Assembly (NCBI RefSeq): GCF_014529535.1
Contig: NW_023503608.1
Span: 8,234,501 to 8,298,500, forward strand
Reading direction: 5' to 3'
Length of the DNA: 64,000 nt
Source of the DNA: Bradysia coprophila
Taxonomy: Eukaryota > Arthropoda > Insecta > Diptera > Sciaridae
The notes under the pieces were generated by a model. It saw only the letters and a program-made list of their open reading frames with translations. It did not search any database and was not told where the DNA came from. The position numbers and the translations under genes are program-made. Positions 37,401 to 48,418 of the stretch are shown here, piece by piece. Every line of letters begins with the position of its first letter. The stretch's first letter is position 1.

Positions 37401-38406
37401 GAATTCGAAGGTCACCCAAACCAGCCACATGAACCATATTTTCTTTGTTCATCGGCACACCTCTCACATAGCCGTACAAGATGACATCTCTGTCGCATTT
37501 GGGATTCAATCTGATTTCCTCGTTATTGGTCACATCTTCCATGCGATCAGCCAGCAAATAGCTGTGTGCACCACGCCAAGTTAACGGCCGGAATTTCATA
37601 ATGGAAATGAATCGTCCCAAATTTTTTATTTCGTTGCGGAGGTATTCGCCGTGTATAATGCCCGACAAATAAAACAGCTTGGCACCATCGTACACTTCGG
37701 TCCAGAATCGGTGTTTCAGTTCCTTTTTCCTTCGCTTCAACGTCTTGGCATTTTTAATCGTATCCAAATGCGTTAAAATGCCCATGATCTTTGGCATACC
37801 ATGCACCTGGCAAATGTTGAGGAACTCGAAAATTTCCATTTCAAACCCGAAACTGGCATCACACATCAACAAGACCAAATCGGCACATTTTGCAATGTCG
37901 ATCATCGAGTTAATGTCATTGTTACACTCAATCAGAGTGATACGACGTTTCTTCGAAGTTACGATGGTGATGGGACCGTTGATGTTCGTGACGTTGGTTC
38001 GCGTGAAGCTCTTGATCAAATTCTGTATCAATGTTGATTTGCCCACCTTTGGCGGGCCAACGATGGCTATCAGAACGGGTGGTGGTTCATCCGGTGTTTT
38101 GTCAACCAAAGGTATGTGTTGCTTCTTTGCTGTGATGTCTTCCTTTCGACGGAAATTTCTCTCAGCACGGACAGCCGATTGGATTGCAAATGCTTTGGGA
38201 TTCTTCTGGCGAGCTGTTAGATTCTCCGTGGATTGTTTCGTTTTAGCCTTTTTCTTTTCCGCACTAACGCCTAAAATGTTTCATAAAATTCAATTAAGGT
38301 TACAACAATCCTCGCGCTCCTCGCGATTTCACTCAATGAAACACGAACCTGCATTTTTCTTGCGATGCGTTTTCTTTTTGTCACCTTCGAAGTCGTTATC
38401 CGGCAT
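34481..38406 (-). CDS. BMS1: BMS1, ribosome biogenesis GTPase
   Basis: Five exons on the minus strand: 38406-38349, 38270-36936, 36801-36539, 36470-35016 and 34876-34481. The reading frame is continuous at all junctions, giving 1168 residues, close to yeast Bms1 and a little shorter than human. The N-terminal GTPase domain has its P-loop at residues 91-99 (GPPKVGKST) and is followed by LVLLMCDASFGFEMEIFEFL and LTHLD. A long Asp/Glu/Ser-rich region spans roughly residues 400-560. The conserved C-terminal RIBIOP domain (about 700-1030) includes the KTADPLIVSLGWRRFQ block, and the tail is Lys-rich. BMS1 acts in the nucleolus with the endonuclease-like protein Rcl1 in early cleavage of pre-rRNA for the small subunit. 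The start codon follows TACAAA and opens a basic N-terminus typical of the family. A 1.35 kb transposon begins 225 bp upstream. Confidence 0.96.
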
Positions 38407-38631
38407 TTTGTAGATTAAAACTTTGTTTACAAGGTAAATGTTATAATTACGACATTTGTACCAACTCGTACAATTTATTTAGATAGAAAAGGAATATTTT
38501 CCCTTTTGCTGCCGTTTGTGTCGCACGTGTATCAAATGTCAAAACTGTCAAAACACACACTACTGCACACAGCCCACACAGCCCAACAAAAATTTTACTC
38601 TAGAGATGTGAGCAGTAGACTTTTTATGGAA

Positions 38632-39978
38632 CCCAAGTAGCATTTCATAACCGCGGTTGGAAAAATGACTTATTCGTTGCAAACTTATTCGTTGTCTAAC
38701 GGTTATGTAACGAATAAGTTATATTCAGCTTGACTTATTCGTTGTATAACCGTTTCACAACTAATTCGTTATCATTCAATTTTTAACGAATTAGTTGTAC
38801 AACCATTATTAAACGAATAAGTAAATCGATCATTTTTGCCGAAAACGTATTCGTCAAATCACCGTCACACAAACAATAAGTTGGAGTAATCTCTTTCACG
38901 AATTAGTCGTAAAACGGTTATGGCACTAATACATTTTCAGTTTTTGCGTCAGTTGAAATCAAGATGTGATGCTAAAAAGTTCGCTCGGAATATACCTATC
39001 TATGAGAGACTTGTTATGCTTTAGTGTTTCAGTTTTCATACGATGTCACTATGTGTAACAGTAAAATTTGAAGTATGTTTGTGCTGAGAATTGTTTATAC
39101 TTTGTGAATAGTCGTAATTTTCTAACTTATTGCCAATTTGTAAATCAACATTTTATTGATCAATTTCACTAGTTTTGTTTGCCGCTATTGTCGAAGTTAG
39201 ATGTCTTGTTAGGTCTTTGATAGGAGTTAGGGTCGACAACAGTATCATACAATAAAAGTGAAATTGATGAATAAAACTTTGTTGAATTGGCATTAAGACA
39301 ATATAGTGCAATCTTTGATTTCATTTCATAATAAACAAATTTTCTAACATCTAACACGATCTGCGTAACTCAAGTTTGCATAAACAATTCAAAAGAGCTT
39401 TATCAAAAATGTACAAAAAAAAAACGCGTGGAAAAACGTCTGACTGAATTGTTGACTAAAATGGAACTGTGACTGAAACAAGAACTAGTCATTGTGCCTT
39501 ACTTAATTTACACACCAAATAATGAATGATAATAAATAATTTTAAAAAAATCAGTTGAATTGCAGTGAAATAATGTGAATTGATTTACGAATTGCACATA
39601 CAATATTCCAGATAAAACGTGTTCTTGAAAGTGCAGCTAGAAGCTGAAATTACTGATACACGAAAAAATTGTGAAACGGTAAAACAACCGTCTTACAACG
39701 AATAAGTTAGACAATATTGAATTTCCAAACGTGACTTATAAGTCTTACGACGGTTATACAACCGTCTCACAACTTTAACCAATTCGTTGCATAACCGTCT
39801 TACGACCAATTCGTTACTAAAATTTTACAACTTTCGCAACTGGGCAAAAACCGTTGTACAACCGTTATTACAACGTTGCGGCAACGTTGCGACAACCAAT
39901 TCGTTATCGTCTAATTTTTACAACCGCGGTTAAATAACGGTTGTACAACCGAATTTTAACCGTTGAATGCTACTTGGG
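38632..39978. mobile_element. 1.35 kb element with CCCAAGTAGCATT ends
   Basis: Perfect 13 bp inverted ends, CCCAAGTAGCATT (38632-38644) and its complement (39966-39978). AACCGCGGTT occurs near both ends. About 300 bp at each side is packed with AACGAATAAGTT, AACGAATTAGTT and CAACCGT words in both orientations, forming multiple subterminal repeats. The middle is ordinary AT-rich DNA with no transposase. I could not identify a target duplication. Confidence 0.8.
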
Positions 39979-40453
39979 AACGAATGTGGATTGTGTTTAA
40001 AATTTAAAAATAATGAAAAACAACGAACTCAATTTATGTGTCAATGTTGAAGCCACATTTAAAGCGAGACGCACTTCGCATGAACAATGGGAATGGGCAA
40101 TTTAAAATAATTTTCGACGAAGTTTGAACCTTTGAAAATAAAGCCAACCAATCTTTGGGTGAGGTCCGTAAGTCTTTACCAGCAAGAGTGTATACAATAT
40201 TAGAATATTTTTACGTGTTATTTGGAACATGTTTACCTTAGTGTTCCTCAGGGATCAAGGATGTTACAATCGATATCTACAATTCATTTATGCTTACTTG
40301 TTCCCTTGACTGAAAGTCAGGGTCCTATGACAGAAAACCACTTGAAATGTCGGTAACGTTTGTTACCACGATGACGTTAGTAATTCTTAACCGATTTTTA
40401 AAATTTTGGTTCTTATCGATGACAAATGAAAAACATGATGCTGAGTTCGTACA
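39979..40453. other. Intergenic DNA with a fragment of the CCCTTGACTG repeat
   Basis: From about 40300 the sequence TTCCCTTGACTGAAAGTCAG followed by GGTCCTATGACAGAAAA matches the left end of the large repeat at 56467, then diverges. Confidence 0.5.
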
Positions 40454-41614
40454 CAGATAAAAATATGGACCTAGATCTAAATCTTTTTGTGATTAACAGT
40501 ACCCGACCGAATCTTTTTTAGAATTTAAATTTAATCCCCTCAGGGATTACTTGAACTTATCCCCAAATGAGTAATCCCTAGAGGAATTAAATTTTAATCT
40601 TTTAGGCCCTGACGTTTGACGCTTGTTTACTAGTTTACTCATTTTAATCTGATCTAAATGTTATTTGTAATGCAATAAAAAAATATTCTAAACCCTTCCT
40701 ACTTTTACTTCAGAAAAAGAAATTAAAAAAAAACGATTTTTACGGATATTGTGATATTATAGTTTTTATCTAAACGTCTGATATGAGAAGAAGCTTTTTT
40801 GTGAATCTGGAATGAGAAATGTTTTTACTAAACAGAAATTTTTTTTATTTACCTGACGAGATTTGAACCCGGGACCTCATGCACTTCAGTCTACGATCTT
40901 ACCACTGCCGCAATTTGTTCTTAATCCCAACGTGGCTTATTGTGAACCGTTGTTTCAAAGAAACTAATTCCTCGTGGGATTAAAATTGGGATTAAAATTC
41001 AAATTGCCAGATGACAAGATCGTCACTTCAAACCTCAATATTTTTTCATGATTTTCATTTTTATATTCTTCTCAAGTTTTCTTACCATATTTTATAAGTA
41101 TTTAACCATTTAAATTCAAAAATGTCTGGTTTCCCGTGGTAATGGGAATAGTTCGCGGCTAAAATTGGCCTTCCTGCCAATTTCGATCTAGAATTTCTCT
41201 ATATCTATACTATCTTTGTAATGTTTACATTGATTTAATGATTTTTTGAATCTGGTAGTATCTTTGCAAACCGACTTAAAAATTTTATTCTGAGCCTAGT
41301 ATCGTAAGGCAGAATAATCCAACATTTTAAGACCAAATTAGTTTTTCTCACAAAACCGTATCTTGCTCGTAAATCGTGTTCGAACTCAATTAACTCAAAA
41401 GTGTGATTTCAAGACAATCAAATTATAAACGGAAAATAATAAGGAGTAGTATCATCATTCAATCCCCAATATTATTGTTTAGACCTACTTTTAATCACTG
41501 ATGGAATTACATTTTTTCAATTTCTAGCGAAGATTAAAAATCCAATCCCGAAAAAATTACTTTTTTAAAGTAATCCCCTCGGACCTAAAAATTCTAATCC
41601 CAAATTTTTATCTC
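40454..41614. mobile_element. About 1.16 kb element rich in TAATCCC words
   Basis: The ends share CAGATAAAAATATGG (left) and the complement of GAGATAAAAATTTGG (right). The subterminal zones repeat GGGATTA, TAATCCC and TTTAATC words in both orientations. A tRNA-like segment lies inside at 40857-40913. No transposase frame. The boundaries are approximate. Confidence 0.5.
40857..40913 (-). other. tRNA-like sequence (RNA polymerase III promoter boxes)
   Basis: On the minus strand GCAGTGGTAAGATCGTAGAC resembles an A box region, and GGGTTCAAATCTCGTC, about 35 bp later, resembles a B box and T-arm. An intact acceptor stem is not evident, so this is more likely a tRNA pseudogene or SINE head than a working tRNA. 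Confidence 0.45.
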
Positions 41615-41690
41615 TATAGAGATATAATATTGGAGTAGTTAGATTGTGGTAATCCTAATCATTTGTCTAATTTTTGCCATTACTACCCTG

Positions 41691-42190
41691 TTGTCTCACC
41701 CAGCTAACCTGATCGACCCGAAATTATTTTTCTTATGAAGGCAGTAGTTTCCAAATGACACTGATCTTCAGTTTTTATATGAAAAAAGTAATTTTGGCAT
41801 CCGGTTTGATCGATGTGATTGTACGCTACTTCGCCGTAGAATGAACCAAACCTCTTTTAAAAATTTAATTTCATGTCATAATTTTGCAAGTATAAGGTTC
41901 TACGTGGAAAAGGTATACTGCAACTGCATGTGGCTTCACGAGAAAAATAAATTCAGGTCGATCAGGTTAGTTAGCTGAGTCAAGTAGTTGAAAACAGCTT
42001 CCCAATGGCGAAAAATGAGCTTCTAGAATTTTAACGTGTCGAGTTAATCTCGAAAACAATTTGTAACCATTTTTTTATTGGTTTTGAGTCAAAACAACAT
42101 TTTGTGTGGCATAGTGGTCATCAATTTTTTTAATTTCTGGCAATGCAGGACTCCAGAAAAATACAAATCTCCTCAAAATTTTGTGCAACC
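41691..42190. mobile_element. Rearranged relative of the 19958-20901 element
   Basis: Positions 41691-41890 follow 20285-20490 in direct orientation (ACCTGATCGACC, GACACTGATCTTCAGTTTTT, GAATGAACCAAA). Positions 41945-42190 match the reverse complement of about 20050-20310. The result is an inverted repeat whose ends read CTCACCCAGCTAACCTGATC and its complement. Confidence 0.65.
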
Positions 42191-42258
42191 AGCCTAAATG
42201 TTCTATTGATGCAGAGTGCAGAGGGGGAACTAATAGACGGAAACACTTTTAATTATCC

Positions 42259-42264
42259 TTTATT
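42259..42264 (-). terminator. Polyadenylation signal of the ELOVL gene
   Basis: AATAAA on the minus strand, 11 bp after the stop codon. Confidence 0.65.
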
Positions 42265-42275
42265 CAACATTAAAT

Positions 42276-44137
42276 TTATTTTTTCTTTTTAATGTAATTC
42301 TTGATGTAAAAATTACCAAACAGCACAATCATAACTAACGCTTGAATGACGTTGAGTTTACACTGTATTTGTGAGACACAGCAATGTCCATAATACAGTG
42401 GCCAGGAATAGTGAATAAGAAGGATTACAAATTGAAGCTGCAAGTAAAAGGTTACAATTGAAACATCTCAATAAACTCAATTCGGGTACTCATGATGTCT
42501 AACAAAAGCATTTTTCATCACAATACATCATTTGTTGCACGAACGGAATTTGAAGCCTACACATTTCTGTTTTATGGCTGATTAGCTTTACACAGAACAG
42601 AGTATGTGTCGATTAGGCATGTTAGAGAAATCAATTGATTGATAAAATATCGATTATTCGCAGACAATCAATCATCGATATTTTCAACAAATCAATATAA
42701 ATCGTATGTTTTATCGATGGTCACAAATAATCAAGTATCGATTGTTGATAATCGAATGAAAATCGATTATTGATAATCAAATGTATATCGATTGTTGATG
42801 ATCGAGTGTTTGTCGATTATTGATAATGCAAAAATGTGAACTAATCTCCGGTAGCCGTTAGTGGTTCCGCGTATCATTATTCTATATTGAATGGAAGGAA
42901 GTCGGATTGTTGCAAATTTTGAATTCTGGGCATTTTTGCCGGTTTCTGGGGAGTATTATCTGACGCAATATCAACTATATATCAATCGAAGGTTTCATTA
43001 ACAATCGATAATCATCGATGATCGATAATTATTATAAATATCGAAAATCGACAATTTTATCAATAATTATTGATAATCGATGATTACCCATAAATTTGAT
43101 TATTGATAAAACATTCGATTGATATTATATCGATATTTTGGAATTTTATCATCGACTGATATTTCTGAGTGAACATGCCTAGTGCCGGTTTTCAAAATTC
43201 CGTGGGAGTATCAACATTATGCTCTGACAGCAAATTTACTTACCAATTGAATTTGGGTAATGAATTTTTTACATTTAGGAAGCCATTTTATGCTTGAGTC
43301 ATATGCAGCAAGAAAGTAGTAACAGTACATAAATGCATGTACGACTGTGTTTACAAATCCGTAAGTGACATTATGGCCACCTAATAATTGGGTAATTTTT
43401 AAACAAAATCAACGCACTGCTCCTAGCATGAACATAAGAAATATTTGGAGGCTGATGAAGTCACAGTAGGCACTGCGTTTCTTTCGTGAAGATAGGTGAC
43501 TTGTTTTAGTTGTGTGAGTTCAAACACTCAATACAATCAATCTTAAGCGGTAGCTCTCATCACAAAAGCCTCCAAATTCGACGTTTGTCAAAGTAGTGTT
43601 CATGCTAGGAGCAGTGCGTTGCAACCACTCATCTAAGGAAAATCACTCGAATTCAGATTACCTGGCATAGACCGCATTCCGAAATAAATGAATAATAGGA
43701 CCATGATGTGGTGATATACATGTAAAAAAGACACCTGTTGTTGTTTCTTTCGCAACACAAAGATCAGCGTCTCCAATAAATCGTAGATTTTCAGCAAAAA
43801 ATAGTAGTAAGCCAGAGTACCCTCCAATGGTTCATTTCTCATCTCGAAGTAATTTTTCTTCAACATGTGAGAAAGTCCCTTGGGAAAAAAAGTTACGTCA
43901 AAAAAGTCATGTCAATGAAGTTTCCAATTCTAAAATGTTTACTTACCAGAGAAATCAAGTAAATATTCATGATTATTTGTGATAGATTGTAAAAGAGTAT
44001 GACTCCCTTTAAATCGTACGCCGGTCTTGTTTTCATTAGGTCAGGACCCCATTTCAGTACCACAAACAAGTATAGTATGGGTATTAGAGAGACTATGTAC
44101 GGATAATGGACCAATGTGAAATGAGCCACAGTCGGGT
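42276..44137 (-). CDS. ELOVL-type very long chain fatty acid elongase, first exon not found
   Basis: Four minus-strand exons are clear: 44137-43947, 43878-43662, 43380-43244 and 42437-42276. All have GT-AG borders and frame is kept, giving about 235 residues. The upstream exon, needed to supply about 25 N-terminal residues and one base of the first codon, is not found. Visible family motifs are LRKKQQQVSFLHVYHH (histidine box), NTVVHAFMYCYYF, TQIQLLQF, and a C-terminal IKKKK, a dilysine ER-retention signal. ELOVL enzymes perform the condensing step of fatty-acid elongation in the ER membrane, with about seven membrane spans. The usual K-x-x-E-x-x-D-T motif reads KIYDLLET, with the acidic residues exchanged. 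Two introns are filled with MITEs. The gene could be live with a distant first exon, or a 5'-truncated copy. No stops or frameshifts are seen. Confidence 0.9.
42543..43204. mobile_element. Hairpin MITE in the ELOVL intron, split by a second element
   Basis: The left part starts ACGGAATTTGAAGCC and runs to ATGTGTCGAT at 42613. The right part resumes GTGCCGGTTTTCAAAATTCC at 43182. Joined, it matches the hairpin MITE at 27247-27388. It occupies most of the last ELOVL intron. Confidence 0.75.
42614..43181. mobile_element. ATCGATA-rich element inserted into the intronic MITE
   Basis: 568 bp with ends TAGGCATGTT (left) and the complement of TAGGCATGTT (right). The interior is full of ATCGATTATTGATAATCGAT-like palindromes. 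The flanks GTGTCGAT (42606-42613) and GTGCCGGT (43182-43189) agree at 6 of 8 positions. In the uninterrupted MITE the site reads as a single GTGTCAGT or its TIR equivalent, so this is an 8 bp target duplication, hAT-like. Confidence 0.75.
43410..43621. mobile_element. 212 bp MITE in an ELOVL intron
   Basis: Perfect terminal inverted repeats of 25 bp start CAACGCACTGCTCCTAGCAT. The element nearly fills the 281 bp intron between two exons and ends 40 bp before the donor-side exon. No coding potential. Confidence 0.85.
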
Positions 44138-45936
44138 CTGAGAGGTAGAATTTACTAATTAGCTTAATAGTTCCAAATTTTAGTTTTTTTTTACGATGTC
44201 AGGACGTGATATTTTCAATTGTCGAATGTGAATCTCATTGGAAAATGCCGCCTTTTTTGTAAGAAAATGACGTCAATTTTCCAGGGATTGAAATTAGGGA
44301 ACCTGTCAAAAATAAATAAAATAAACGTCTTTTGTATTCCACTTAAATCTTCCACTTTTTCAATGAAGTCCGAAAAAATTCCAAAGGTTTTCAAAGCTCT
44401 TCAAAGCACAGGTTCGATACGACATGTTATTTTGGCTCAACACGTGGTAGCATATGTCGTTGTGGAGTTTTAGTAAAAAGGGAGATCTCGTTTTAACCAG
44501 AAGGTGAAGTGTTCGGATACTATTATGTAATACGTGTTACTGTGCCTTTTAACTTTGTGTTATTAACCTTTTTTGGTTATGATAAACTTAAACCTCCACA
44601 GGTCGTTCGAAATATGTATATTTCATCCCGAAAACAAAACAATAATTTTATTTGTGCCTTTTCTGTCTTAAGATTGCTTTATTTTATTTGGGGTCAACTG
44701 AGTCGATTTTTTAATTTTTTGAGTTGTGAAGTTTATTTCACTATTGGTAGATTTATAACGTGATAGAAGTGACAACGGATATTCTTTTGGTTCAACCAAA
44801 AATTTGTAAAAAAAAATTCAATCACCAATTGTATAAAGAAGCGAATAGTCATTGCTCATTTTAATATTTATTTCACTTCTCCGAAAACACAGCTTTTAAT
44901 TAAATAAAAATTTGAACTAAATTTTAGACGATGCGAATCGCCGTGTATACTCCTTCCTACTGTTTTCTACAATATTAAAGTCCGACTTTGAACGTCCGAA
45001 TCGGAATAAGTTTTGCAACACCGAGGAGCCAAATGCTGTTAAGTTTTGATTATAAAGTGTTAGGAATATTCGATTACATTTTCGAAGGTGTGTCGTTGCT
45101 TGCATGCATAGTGCGAATTCAATATACAACAATTTAGAACTTTTCAAATATTCCCTAATTTGTATACTAGCGCGTACTGATTCAGTTAGGCTTTGAACCA
45201 TGAATGTGTTCATTCCGAGGTTGGTATATTTCTTTGCTTGAAAAATATTAAAATTTAACTTAGAATTGAATGTTAGGGACTTGCGAGTTGTCTGTTATCA
45301 ATACTATCACTTGTTCTTTATTTTTTTGTGCATTTTATTTCTATTTATTTATAAATTCTCATTTATGTCTAAATATATTTTTATAATTAATTTGATAAAA
45401 GTAAATAATGAAATCAACCGTGCGAATTGATTAGACCAATTTGAATAACAAATTTTCCATTTTTATTGTACCTTTCTCATGGCACCAGACCCGCAACAAT
45501 ACGTCCCCAGCGAGTACACCTGGTGTCACCTTTTGTATTTTAATTAAAATGTGGACAATATGTAGAGTTAAAAGATGTTTGAAAATTGACTTTGAACTGT
45601 TTCGATTTTGCCGAGAAACATTGGACAAGTTAGTATAGCAAAATATTTGGAAAATATCAAGCATATAACACAAAAAAATTATCGCTTTAAGGCTGACTAA
45701 AATGTGCAAGTCAATGTGCGTATTAGCTTCCCGAGTGTAATAAAAATTTGTTCAGTTTAAGTTGTGTCATTCATTTCGGTAATTTTTCCTACGAAAGGAT
45801 CGATACTAAAAGCATTATAAGAAGCGCAAGTTAATTTAAAAAAAAATGTTTTAAAGCATCGTCACTAATTTAAACGACTTCAACGAATGTGATTATAGTT
45901 TTGTATTGTCCTCTCTATTTTATAAATTGCGATATT
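44138..45936. other. Region upstream of the known ELOVL exons
   Basis: The missing first ELOVL exon should lie here or further right, but I could not find it. Minus-strand open frames at 44917-45213 and 45431-45709 do not resemble an elongase N-terminus or any family I know. Confidence 0.35.
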
Positions 45937-46083
45937 TTAACCTTTCGCATATAGCATATAGCATGAATCTAATGAAGTAATAGATTTTGTATCAATCAGC
46001 CTGAAATATTTATACCAAGCCAAGGATAAGTAACATATTAACTAATTTAGAATGCTGATCTATCTGCCGTCTGTGAAAGATTA
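45937..46083 (+). mobile_element. GCCGTC-end MITE, short copy (147 bp)
   Basis: Starts TTAACCTTTCGCATATAGC and ends GCCGTCTGTGAAAGATTA. The middle keeps GAAGTAATAGATTTTGTA. The terminal inverted repeats are imperfect. Confidence 0.7.
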
Positions 46084-46970
46084 TTTCTTTCATATTTAAT
46101 CGGGAAGAGTTAAGTTTTTCCTTTGAATTTTTTCTTATGTTCGTAACCTTAAGTCATTTGTCTTGAATGCAGACAACTAACATCGCCAACGACTAACAGT
46201 AAGAAACGTATATGAATAATGAAGCGATAACTGGATGGTCACCTTACTACTTATACTACTTCAAGGGGTCATTTTAAGAAAACGTTTATTTGCAAACAGG
46301 GATATTAGTACAACATTTGTCAATAGTAACAGATGCATGCAAGAAGATATATTTACGAGTAAAAATAGACAGCGCATTTGAAGTATACACTTAGGTCTAT
46401 GTTATTATGCATTTTTATATAATTTTTTGTTTGTTCAAAAGTAATTTTGGTGTTACGATAGGTCGTATAATAATACACATCTAGTTTAAACGAATAATAA
46501 TTCATATCATGTGTAAGGTGTAATTGTGGTAGATATAAATCACAACGAATAACAACGCATGAAATGACCTAATAATATTCAGTTATAATTTGATTAAATT
46601 AAATTTTGAAGAAAGTTATTACAAAATTTGAACTGTGAGTAAGTTTTGAAACTTTTTTTTTAGCAAATTATTTTAATTGCTCAAAGGTAAGTATACATTT
46701 CGAAATAACAAAATTAATTACTGAAAAAATATGGAATTTTTGTTTCACTTACGTTAATGTTACATAGCTCCGATACATACTAGCATTCGGACCACTTCGG
46801 CTTTGTAGTATATTCTCTTTATCATCTTAAATAAATATGTAATTCATAAGAAGATAGGGCTTTGCGCACACGAATTGCTTGAGGGTATGTTGCCAAACTA
46901 GTCTCCGGTTCATTTTATAGAACTCCATTTATTAACTTGTTCATATGTTCAAAGCTGATTAGCAATAAAA
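46084..46970. other. Intergenic DNA, nothing recognised
   Basis: AT-rich. A possible minus-strand splice donor (ATTAAC then GTAAGTG) lies near 46752, but the preceding frame is closed. No gene supported. Confidence 0.35.
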
Positions 46971-47301
46971 GCGCTCACCCCCCTTGGCAATTTTCTAGCC
47001 TAGCCTTATTTTGAAAAAGTTAAAACCAATTAAAGCATGCAAAAATGTGTTACTTTTAAGGGAAAAATTGATTTGAGGATGATAACTTATTCCACTTGGA
47101 GAAATTTATGTGTTTTGCAAAGGTTTCTCCAAAAGGGTTAAGTTATCGACCACAAACCAATTTTCCCCTTAAAAGTAACACATTTTTGCATGATTTAATG
47201 GTTTTACTTTTTCAAAAAAAGATTTTGGTTCGGAGAAATCATCAATAATCGAATATTTTTGCACACAAATGTAGGTTAGAAAATTGCCAAGGGGTGAGCG
47301 C
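46971..47301. mobile_element. 331 bp MITE with GCGCTCACCCC ends
   Basis: The ends are GCGCTCACCCCCCTTGGCAA (left) and the complement of GCGCTCACCCCTTGGCAATT (right). Arms extend inward, including AAAAATGTGTTACTTTTAAG, to about 47090 and 47150, around a short loop. Flanking AAA and TTT may belong to the ends. Confidence 0.8.
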
Positions 47302-47720
47302 TCTTTACACTCGTCTCCAAATATTTTCTATGTTAACACTAGAAGCAAGTGCTACGGCTTTTTGTATAAATAGTAGTTCAGAACTCAGCTATGGAGTAAA
47401 AAGTGTTACAAACTTCTTCGGTTATTGAAAACATAGACCAAGATCAGCAATGGACACATGCCAATGCGGTATTTTATAGTGGGTATCTTAGATTTTTCTT
47501 AGATATCGGAAAAATACTCAGATCATTGGACGTAACACAGCATCGACAATTGCACAAATATGGTTATACCGTTTGTGAAATGTTAACTTGAACAAACTTT
47601 ATGTTATCTCTGTGTACTGAGGGTACCTAGCAATGTTTACCTTGTGCGGACTCAAATTACACTTTGTCATTGTAACGTTTGAAAAACACAAAGAACCTAA
47701 AAAAGATGTTATCCATTTCG
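47302..47720. other. Intergenic DNA, nothing recognised
   Basis: One 62-codon frame (47403-47591, +), not recognised. Confidence 0.35.
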
Positions 47721-48368
47721 AGGGATTCTTTTGAAAATCCACCTATCAAAATCGGACCCATTTCGTCTGGGATATATATATGGTTTGAAAGGTCTTTGCC
47801 ATTAGACCTCAAAACAGGCCTCACATAGTCTCGAGCCTCTCCTGGTTGCTGGTGGAAGATATCCGAATTTAGAAAAATAGTGTTTTTTATGCGAATTTTT
47901 TGGCCGCTATAAATGATTGTTCCGGGAGATAGTAGGCTTTTGAGGTATCAATGGAAAGCTTAGACAATGCGTGTTACGACTAGCATGTTAGGTTCACATT
48001 AAGCGTCATCAGTACCAGCCCAGACCTGTCTAAAGTTCACACAGATTTTGAAAAAAAAAATCTTGCAATTTTTTGCAAACAAATATAATTGAATCTAATC
48101 AAACTAGACATGACCCGAAAGTACTTAAACTCTGTTTTCCAACGAGCCCACTCTCACCCGGAACGATAATTTATAACGGCCAAAAAATTCGGATAAAAAA
48201 CTCTATTTTTCCAACTTCAAAGATCTTCCACCAGCAACCAGGTGTGGCTCAAGACTGTGTGAGGCCTGTTTTGAGGTCTACTGGCAAAGACCTTTTAAAC
48301 CATGTATATATACATCCCAGAAGAAATGGGTCCGATTTTGATAGGTGGATTTTGAAAAGAATCTCTCT
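47721..48368. mobile_element. 648 bp inverted-repeat element
   Basis: Arms of about 220-230 bp (47721-47945 and 48140-48368) are inverted and roughly 85-90% alike. They contain ATCCACCTATCAAAATCGGA, ACCTCAAAACAGGCCTCACA and CTGGTTGCTGGTGGAAGAT. The middle 200 bp is unpaired. It ends only 46 bp before the next foldback's TTAA. Confidence 0.75.
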
Positions 48369-48418
48369 TCACATTTACATTCTCCCCTTGATCGACTTTC
48401 TTCATCTCCATCTCTTAA

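Noticed and set aside
40857-40913. Functional tRNA gene
   Set aside because: A convincing acceptor stem and full cloverleaf are missing; kept only as a tRNA-like segment.
44917-45709. Two minus-strand frames considered as the missing ELOVL first exon or a receptor fragment
   Set aside because: Neither has an elongase N-terminus, a fitting donor, or a receptor signature.
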